Of a stretch of 64,000 nt of DNA, positions 57,245-64,000 are shown piece by piece. Location: NCBI GenBank assembly GCA_037783545.1, contig JBBELK010000217.1, positions 930,001 through 994,000 on the forward strand. The letters are read 5' to 3'. The translations under genes and the position numbers were made by a program. Below the pieces are notes generated by a model. It did no database searches. It saw only the letters and a list, made by a program, of their open reading frames with translations, and had not been told where the DNA came from. This stretch comes from Henricia sp. BOLD:AAB3569 (taxonomy: Eukaryota > Echinodermata > Asteroidea > Spinulosida > Echinasteridae). Every line of letters starts with the position of its first letter. Within the stretch, counting starts at the first letter, position 1.

Positions 57245-57316
57245 TGCCGTGACCATGATTCGAACCTGGGTTATTGCGACCACAACGCAATGTCCTAACC
57301 ACTAGACGATCACGGC
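57245..57316 (-). tRNA. trnH: tRNA-His(GTG), copy 7, T-stem variant
   Basis: Same CATGG change as copy 3. Flanking sequence is also identical, so this is a duplicate of that block. Confidence 0.85.
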
Positions 57317-57445
57317 ACTGTACGTCAGATACCTGAGATATTGGAAGATGTACATTGTGTGGAAGTCCAAGTTTATAGTAGATATGGAAATAAAACGCAT
57401 GTCTGAACATTGTTGGCAGTATCACCCCCTGTGGCAAAAGAAGTC

Positions 57446-57517
57446 TGCCGTGACCAGGATTCGAACCTGGGTTATTGCGACCACAACGCAATATCCTAAC
57501 CACTAGACGATCACGGC
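57446..57517 (-). tRNA. trnH: tRNA-His(GTG), copy 8
   Basis: D-stem wobble variant as in copy 4. Confidence 0.95.
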
Positions 57518-58042
57518 ACTGTACGTCAGATATTGGGAGATGTACGTTTAGCGTTTAGTGTGATCTATCCTGAAGTGTCTCCGAGCACGTGCCACCCTTC
57601 TCTGCAGGTCGTATTAGTGATTGTAGTCTAGATCGTTTCTTCAATTCTGTGAGTTTCAAAGATATGATTCGAAATGTCAGTCTGTTTAAGGATTTCAAAT
57701 CTAGATCATAAACAAACCAAAGATTATGACAAACTTACCCTCGGGCAACCAACATCTTTCTACCATGTCCAGCAATAAAACGATGGTTAGGGCAACAACA
57801 CTTAGCCTTATCCAAACCTAACTCTGCCAGCAACCCTAACCCCGTCATCAAACCACACCGGGACCTATTTCATTAGTCATGGCGCGGAGGAATAATTCTC
57901 GAACATTAGTTGCTGCTGGGATGAGACGTATTTGGCATTTAATATGGTATATCGCTGACAGTCATGTGACTCCAACTCAAAAGTACGTTCCACCTTTCCT
58001 CGCGATTGATGCCTTTTCGGTACGATAGTATCGAAAACAATC

Positions 58043-58114
58043 TGCCGTGACCAGGATTCGAACCTGGGTTATTGCGAGCACAACGCAATGTCCTAACCAC
58101 TAGACGATCACGGC
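58043..58114 (-). tRNA. trnH: tRNA-His(GTG), copy 9, position-37 variant
   Basis: The anticodon loop is TTGTGCT: G37 next to the anticodon is changed to C. The anticodon remains GTG. Confidence 0.85.
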
Positions 58115-58247
58115 ACTGTACGTCAGATACCTGAGATATTGGAAGATGTACATTGTGTGGAAGTCCAAGTTTATAGTAGATATGGAAATAAAACGCATGT
58201 CTGAACATTGTTGGCAGCTAGTATCACCCCCTGTGGCAAAAAAAGTC

Positions 58248-58319
58248 TGCCGTGACCAGGATTCGATTCTGGGTTATTGCGACCACAACGCAATATCCTA
58301 ACCACTAGACGATCACGGC
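58248..58319 (-). tRNA. trnH: tRNA-His(GTG), copy 10, B-box variant
   Basis: G53/T54 change as in copy 6, plus the D-stem wobble. Probably not transcribed well. Confidence 0.7.
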
Positions 58320-58448
58320 ACTGTACGTCAGATACCTGAGATTTTGGAAGATGTACATTGTGTGGAAGTCCAAGTTTATAGTAGATATGGAAATCAAACG
58401 CATGTCTGAACATTGTTGGCAGTATCACCCCCTGTGGCAAAAAAAGTC

Positions 58449-58519
58449 TGCCGTGACCAGGATTCGAACCTGGGTTATTGCGACCACAACGCAATATCCT
58501 AACACTAGACGATCACGGC
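58449..58519 (-). tRNA. trnH: tRNA-His(GTG), copy 11, D-loop deletion
   Basis: One G of the invariant G18-G19 pair is deleted (TAGTGTTAGG), giving 71 nt. This damages the A-box, so it is likely a pseudogene. Confidence 0.75.
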
Positions 58520-59044
58520 ACTGTACGTCAGATATTGGGAGATGTACGTTTAGCGTTTAGTGTGATCTATCCTGAAGTGTCTCCGAGCACGTGCCACCCT
58601 TCTCTGCAGGTCGTATTAGTGATTGTAGTCTAGATCGTTTCTTCAATTCTGTGAGTTTCAGAGATATGATTCGAAATGTCAGTCTGTTTAAGGATTTCAA
58701 ATCTAGAGCATAAACAAACCAAAGATTATGGCAAACTTACCCTCGGGCAACCAACATCTTTCTACCATGTCCAGCAATCAAACGATGGTTAGGGCAACAG
58801 CACTTAGCCTTATCCAAACCTAACTCTGCCAGCAACCCTAACCCCGTCATCAAACTACACCGGGACCTATTTCATTAGTCATGGCGCGGAGGAATAATTC
58901 TCGAACATTAGTTGCTGCTGGGATGAGACGTATTTGGCATTTAATATGGTATATCGCTGACAGTCATGTGACTCCAACTCAAAAGTACGTTTCACCTTTC
59001 CTCGCGATTGATGCCTTTTCGGTACGATAGTATCGAAAAAAATC

Positions 59045-59116
59045 TGCCGTGACCAGGATTCGAACCTGGGTTATTGCGACCACAACGCAATGTCCTAACC
59101 ACTAGACGATCACGGC
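59045..59116 (-). tRNA. trnH: tRNA-His(GTG), copy 12
   Basis: Consensus. Confidence 0.96.
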
Positions 59117-59244
59117 ACTGTACGTCAGATACCTGAGATATTGGAAGATGTACATTGTGTGGAAGTCCAAGTTTAAGTAGATATGGAAATCAAACGCATG
59201 TCTGAACATTGTTGGCAGTATCACCCCCTGTGGCAAAAAAAGTC

Positions 59245-59316
59245 TGCCGTGACCAGGATTCGAACCTGGGTTATTGCGACCACAACGCAATATCCTAACC
59301 ACTAGACGATCACGGC
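59245..59316 (-). tRNA. trnH: tRNA-His(GTG), copy 13
   Basis: D-stem wobble variant. Confidence 0.95.
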
Positions 59317-59841
59317 ACTGTACGTCAGATATTGGGAGATGTACGTTTAGCGTTTAGTGTGATCTATCCTGAAGTGTCTCCGAGCACGTGCCACCCTTCT
59401 CTGCAGGTCGTATTAGTGATTGTAGTCTAGATCGTTTCTTCAATTCTGTGAGTTTCAAAGATATGATTCGAAATGTCAGTCTGTTTAAGGATTTCAAATC
59501 TAGATCATAAACAAACCAAAGATTATGACAAACTTACCCTCGGGCAACCAACATCTTTCTACCATGTCCAGCAATAAAACGATGGTTAGGGCAACAACAC
59601 TTAGCCTTATCCAAACCTAACTCTGCCAGCAACCCTAACCCCGTCATCAAACCACACCGGGACCTATTTCATTAGTCATGGCGCGGAGGAATAATTCTCG
59701 AACATTAGTTGCTGCTGGGATGAGACGTATTTGGCATTTAATATGGTATATCGCTGACAGTCATGTGACTCCAACTCAAAAGTACGTTCCACCTTTCCTC
59801 GCGATTGATGCCTTTTCGGTACGATAGTATCGAAAACAATC

Positions 59842-59913
59842 TGCCGTGACCAGGATTCGAACCTGGGTTATTGCGACCACAACGCAATGTCCTAACCACT
59901 AGACGATCACGGC
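59842..59913 (-). tRNA. trnH: tRNA-His(GTG), copy 14
   Basis: Consensus. Confidence 0.96.
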
Positions 59914-60046
59914 ACTGTACGTCAGATACCTGAGATATTGGAAGATGTACATTGTGTGGAAGTCCAAGTTTATAGTAGATATGGAAATAAAACGCATGTC
60001 TGAACATTGTTGGCAGCTAGTATCACCCCCTGTGGCAAAAAAAGTC

Positions 60047-60118
60047 TGCCGTGACCAGGATTCGATTCTGGGTTATTGCGACCACAACGCAATATCCTAA
60101 CCACTAGACGATCACGGC
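60047..60118 (-). tRNA. trnH: tRNA-His(GTG), copy 15, B-box variant
   Basis: G53/T54 change as in copy 6. Confidence 0.7.
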
Positions 60119-60247
60119 ACTGTACGTCAGATACCTGAGATATTGGAAGATGTACATTGTGTGGAAGTCCAAGTTTATAGTAGATATGGAAATCAAACGC
60201 ATGTCTGAACATTGTTGGCAGTATCACCCCCTGTGGCAAGAAAAGTC

Positions 60248-60319
60248 TGCCGTGACCAGGATTCGAACCTGGGTTATTGCGACCCCAACGCAATATCCTA
60301 ACCACTAGACGATCACGGC
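60248..60319 (-). tRNA. tRNA-His body with GGG (proline) anticodon, copy 16
   Basis: The anticodon loop is TTGGGGT instead of TTGTGGT: position 35 T to G. The rest is a His tRNA with the D-stem wobble. By sequence it would read proline codons while keeping His-type acceptor identity elements. Confidence 0.85.
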
Positions 60320-60844
60320 ACTGTACGTCAGATATTGGGAGATGTACGTTTAGCGTTTAGTGTGATCTATCCTGAAGTGTCTCCGAGCACGTGCCACCCT
60401 TCTCTGCAGGTCGTATTAGTGATTGTAGTCTAGATCGTTTCTTCAATTCTGTGAGTTTCAGAGATATGATTCGAAATGTCAGTCTGTTTAAGGATTTCAA
60501 ATCTAGAGCATAAACAAACCAAAGATTATGGCAAACTTACCCTCGGGCAACCAACATCTTTCTACCATGTCCAGCAATCAAACGATGGTTAGGGCAACAG
60601 CACTTAGCCTTATCCAAACCTAACTCTGCCAGCAACCCTAACCCCGTCATCAAACTACACCGGGACCTATTTCATTAGTCATGGCGCGGAGGAATAATTC
60701 TCGAACATTAGTTGCTGCTGGGATGAGACGTATTTGGCATTTAATATGGTATATCGCTGACAGTCATGTGACTCCAACTCCAAAGTTCGTTCCACCTTTT
60801 CTCGCGATTGATGCCTTTTCGGTACGATAGTATCGAAAAAAATC

Positions 60845-60916
60845 TGCCGTGACCAGGATTCGAACCTGGGTTATTGCGACCACAACGCAATGTCCTAACC
60901 ACTAGACGATCACGGC
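60845..60916 (-). tRNA. trnH: tRNA-His(GTG), copy 17
   Basis: Consensus. Confidence 0.96.
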
Positions 60917-61045
60917 ACTGTACGTCAGATACCTGAGATATTGGAAGATGTACATTGTGTGGAAGTCCAAGTTTATAGTAGATATGGAAATCAAACGCAT
61001 GTCTGAACATTGTTGGCAGTATCACCCCCTGTGGCAAAAAAAGTC

Positions 61046-61117
61046 TGCCGTGACCAGGATTCGAACCTGGGTTATTGCGACCACAACGCAATATCCTAAC
61101 CACTAGACGATCACGGT
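61046..61117 (-). tRNA. trnH: tRNA-His(GTG), copy 18, position-1 variant
   Basis: The first base is A instead of G, losing the 1:72 pair. The D-stem wobble is also present. Same as copy 25. Confidence 0.85.
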
Positions 61118-61642
61118 ACTGTACGTCAGATATTGGGAGATGTACGTTTAGCGTTTAGTGTGATCTATCCTGAAGTGTCTCCGAGCACGTGCCACCCTTC
61201 TCTGCAGGTCGTATTAGTGATTGTAGTCTAGATCGTTTCTTCAATTCTGTGAGTTTCAAAGATATGATTCGAAATGTCAGTCTGTTTAAGGATTTCAAAT
61301 CTAGATCATAAACAAACCAAAGATTATGACAAACTTACCCTCGGGCAACCAACATCTTTCTACCATGTCCAGCAATAAAACGATGGTTAGGGCAACAACA
61401 CTTAGCCTTATCCAAACCTAACTCTGCCAGCAACCCTAACCCCGGCATCAAACCACACCGGGACCTATTTCATTAGTCATGGCGCGGAGGAATAATTCTC
61501 GAACATTAGTTGCTGCTGGGATGAGACGTATTTGGCATTTAATATGGTATATCGCTGACAGTCATGTGACTCCAACTCAAAAGTACGTTCCACCTTTCCT
61601 CGCGATTGATGCCTTTTCGGTACGATAGTATCGAAAACAAAC

Positions 61643-61714
61643 TGCCGTGACCAGGATTCGAACCTGGGTTATTGCGACCACAACGCAATGTCCTAACCAC
61701 TAGACGATCACGGC
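61643..61714 (-). tRNA. trnH: tRNA-His(GTG), copy 19
   Basis: Consensus; the trailer differs by one base (AACTGCC on the plus strand). Confidence 0.96.
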
Positions 61715-61847
61715 ACTGTACGTCAGATACCTGAGATATTGGAAGATGTACATTGTGTGGAAGTCCAAGTTTATAGTAGATATGGAAATAAAACGCATGT
61801 CTGAACATTGTTGGCAGCTAGTATCACCCCCTGTGGCAAAAAAAGTC

Positions 61848-61919
61848 TGCCGTGACCAGGATTCGATTCTGGGTTATTGCGACCACAACGCAATATCCTA
61901 ACCACTAGACGATCACGGC
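61848..61919 (-). tRNA. trnH: tRNA-His(GTG), copy 20, B-box variant
   Basis: G53/T54 change as in copy 6. Confidence 0.7.
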
Positions 61920-62446
61920 ACTGTACGTCAGATATTGGGAGATGTACGTTTAGCGTTTAGTGTGATCTATCCTGAAGTGTCTCCGAGCACGTGCCACCCT
62001 TCTCTGCAGGTCGTATTAGTGATTGTAGTCTAGATCGTTTCTTCAATTCTGTGAGTTTCAGAGATATGATTCGAAATGTCAGTCTGTTTAAGGATTTCAA
62101 ATCTAGAGCATAAACAAACCAAAGATTATGGCAAACTTACCCTCGGGCAACCAACATCTTTCTACCATGTCCAGCAATCAAACGATGGTTAGGGCAACAG
62201 CACTTAGCCTTATCAAAACCTAACTCTGCCAGCAACCCTAACGCCGTCATCAAACTACACCGGGACCTATTTCATTAGTCATGGCGCGGAGGAATAATTC
62301 TCGAACATTAGTTGCTGCTGGGATGAGACGTATTTGGCATTTAATATGGTATATCGCTGACAGTCATGTGACTCCAACTCCAAAGTTCGTTCCACCTTTT
62401 CTCGCGATTGATGCCTTTTCGGTACGATAGTATCGAAAAAAAAATC

Positions 62447-62518
62447 TGCCGTGACCAGGATTCGAACCTGGGTTATTGCGACCACAACGCAATGTCCTAA
62501 CCACTAGACGATCACGGC
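62447..62518 (-). tRNA. trnH: tRNA-His(GTG), copy 21
   Basis: Consensus; the terminator T run is longer here. Confidence 0.96.
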
Positions 62519-62647
62519 ACTGTACGTCAGATACCTGAGATATTGGAAGATGTACATTGTGTGGAAGTCCAAGTTTATAGTAGATATGGAAAACAAACGC
62601 ATGTCTGAACATTGTTGGCAGTATCACCCCCTGTGGCAAAAAAAGTC

Positions 62648-62719
62648 TGCCGTGACCAGGATTCGAACCTGGGTTATTGCGACCACAACGCAATATCCTA
62701 ACCACTAGACGATCACGGC
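62648..62719 (-). tRNA. trnH: tRNA-His(GTG), copy 22
   Basis: D-stem wobble variant. Confidence 0.95.
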
Positions 62720-62848
62720 ACTGTACGTCAGATACCTGAGATATTGGAAGATGTACATTGTGTGGAAGTCCAAGTTTATAGTAGATATGGAAATAAAACG
62801 CATGTCTGAACATTGTTGGCAGTATCACCCCCTGTGGCAAAAAAAGTC

Positions 62849-62920
62849 TGCCGTGACCAGGATTCGAACCTGGGTTATTGCGACCACAACGCAATATCCT
62901 AACCACTAGACGATCACGGC
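62849..62920 (-). tRNA. trnH: tRNA-His(GTG), copy 23
   Basis: D-stem wobble variant. Confidence 0.95.
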
Positions 62921-63445
62921 ACTGTACGTCAGATATTGGGAGATGTACGTTTAGCGTTTAGTGTGATCTATCCTGAAGTGTCTCCGAGCACGTGCCACCC
63001 TTCTCTGCAGGTCGTATTAGTGATTGTAGTCTAGATCGTTTCTTCAATTCTGTGAGTTTCAGAGATATGATTCGAAATGTCAGTCTGTTTAAGGATTTCA
63101 AATCTAGAGCATAAACAAACCAAAGATTATGGCAAACTTACCCTCGGGCAACCAACATCTTTCTACCATGTCCAGCAATCAAACGATGGTTAGGGCAACA
63201 GCACTTAGCCTTATCCAAACCTAACTCTGCCAGCAACCCTAACCCCGTCATCAAACTACACCGGGACCTATTTCATTAGTCATGGCGCGGAGGAATAATT
63301 CTCGAACATTAGTTGCTGCTGGGATGAGACGTATTTGGCATTTAATATGGTATATCGCTGACAGTCATGTGACTCCAACTCCAAAGTTCGTTCCACCTTT
63401 TCTCGCGATTGATGCCTTTTCGGTACGATAGTATCGAAAAAAATC

Positions 63446-63517
63446 TGCCGTGACCAGGATTCGAACCTGGGTTATTGCGACCACAACGCAATGTCCTAAC
63501 CACTAGACGATCACGGC
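63446..63517 (-). tRNA. trnH: tRNA-His(GTG), copy 24
   Basis: Consensus. Confidence 0.96.
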
Positions 63518-63646
63518 ACTGTACGTCAGATACCTGAGATATTGGAAGATGTACATTGTGTGGAAGTCCAAGTTTATAGTAGATATGGAAATCAAACGCA
63601 TGTCTGAACATTGTTGGCAGTATCACCCCCTGTGGCAAAAAAAGTC

Positions 63647-63718
63647 TGCCGTGACCAGGATTCGAACCTGGGTTATTGCGACCACAACGCAATATCCTAA
63701 CCACTAGACGATCACGGT
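63647..63718 (-). tRNA. trnH: tRNA-His(GTG), copy 25, position-1 variant
   Basis: First base A instead of G, as in copy 18; D-stem wobble. Confidence 0.85.
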
Positions 63719-64000
63719 ACTGTACGTCAGATATTGGGAGATGTACGTTTAGCGTTTAGTGTGATCTATCCTGAAGTGTCTCCGAGCACGTGCCACCCTT
63801 CTCTGCAGGTCGTATTAGTGATTGTAGTCTAGATCGTTTCTTCAATTCTGTGAGTTTCAAAGATATGATTCGAAATGTCAGTCTGTTTAAGAATTTCAAA
63901 TCTAGATCATAAACAAACCAAAGATTATGACAAACTTACCCTCGGGCAACCAACATCTTTCTACCATGTCCAGCAATAAAACGATGGTTAGGGCAACAAC

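Larger units (their letters stand above)
53498..64000 (-). repeat. Tandem tRNA-His array (11 major units, continues past window)
   Basis: Each major unit has a spacer of about 490 bp beginning TTTAGTGTGATCTATCCTGA, then one to four tRNA sub-repeats of about 201 bp. Spacers begin at about 53500, 55351, 56350, 57554, 58556, 59353, 60356, 61154, 61957, 62957 and 63755. The tRNA numbers per unit are 1,3,4,3,2,3,2,2,3,2, with the last unit cut by the window edge. All tRNAs are on the minus strand. Two spacer types alternate, marked by GATTATGACAAAC/AATAAAACG and GATTATGGCAAAC/AATCAAACG. Confidence 0.95.

Noticed and set aside
58735..58750. ACTTACCCTCGGGC in each array spacer as a U1 snRNA 5' end
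   Set aside because: Only the ACTTACC core fits; the Sm site and stem-loops of U1 are absent. It may simply be a splice-donor-like sequence on the minus strand.
55928..63704. Repeated ORFs of 89-180 residues on the minus strand in the tRNA array
   Set aside because: They are translations through tRNA-His genes (the NNPGSNPGHGRLF peptide is the tRNA T-arm and acceptor read as codons) and recur only because the array repeats.

Overview
The window is a piece of an animal nuclear genome. It has small exons with GT/AG splice sites in long introns, non-LTR retrotransposons, tRNA-derived SINEs, many small inverted-repeat transposons and a tandem tRNA array. Gene content (a Sly1/SCFD1 orthologue and an IFIT-like TPR gene) and repeat style point to an invertebrate deuterostome, perhaps an echinoderm or amphioxus. 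The sequence alone does not settle the species. No bacterial operon, CRISPR array or rRNA is present.

Layout. (1) 1-17289, minus strand: twelve exons of SCFD1 (Sly1), the Sec1/Munc18-family regulator of ER-Golgi SNAREs. They encode residues 1-406 in one continuous frame; the 3' part lies beyond the left edge. Its introns are full of MITE-like elements, several with TTAA target sites, a 577-bp palindrome and simple repeats. (2) 17290-22618: intergenic, with MITEs, two tRNA-derived SINEs, two decayed LINE fragments and two unassigned exon-like stretches. (3) 22631-25363: a 5'-truncated non-LTR retrotransposon (RT plus RNase H) with a CAA tail and an exact 12-bp target-site duplication. (4) 25624-37411, plus strand: a seven-exon IFIT-like gene. 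A TPR exon of 621 codons is followed by six small exons that add about 474 residues of unrecognised sequence; all introns are phase 0. (5) 37412-40800: intergenic, with a compact TATA-box gene for a 47-residue cysteine-rich peptide. (6) 40804-51360: a tandem array of about 2-kb units that is unusually dense in the palindromic octamer TGACGTCA and carries a 53-bp-arm hairpin. (7) 53498-64000: a tandem array of minus-strand tRNA-His(GTG) genes, 25 copies in this window, organised on two levels and continuing past the right edge.

The two protein genes have no evident functional link: SCFD1 is housekeeping membrane traffic, and the IFIT-like gene is a candidate innate-immunity RNA-binding protein. 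The most unusual items are the tRNA-His array (including one copy with a proline anticodon), the C-terminal extension of the IFIT-like gene, the TGACGTCA-rich satellite and the small TATA-driven cysteine-rich gene. Exon models were read by eye from splice signals, frame continuity and recalled family sequence; they have not been checked against transcripts.
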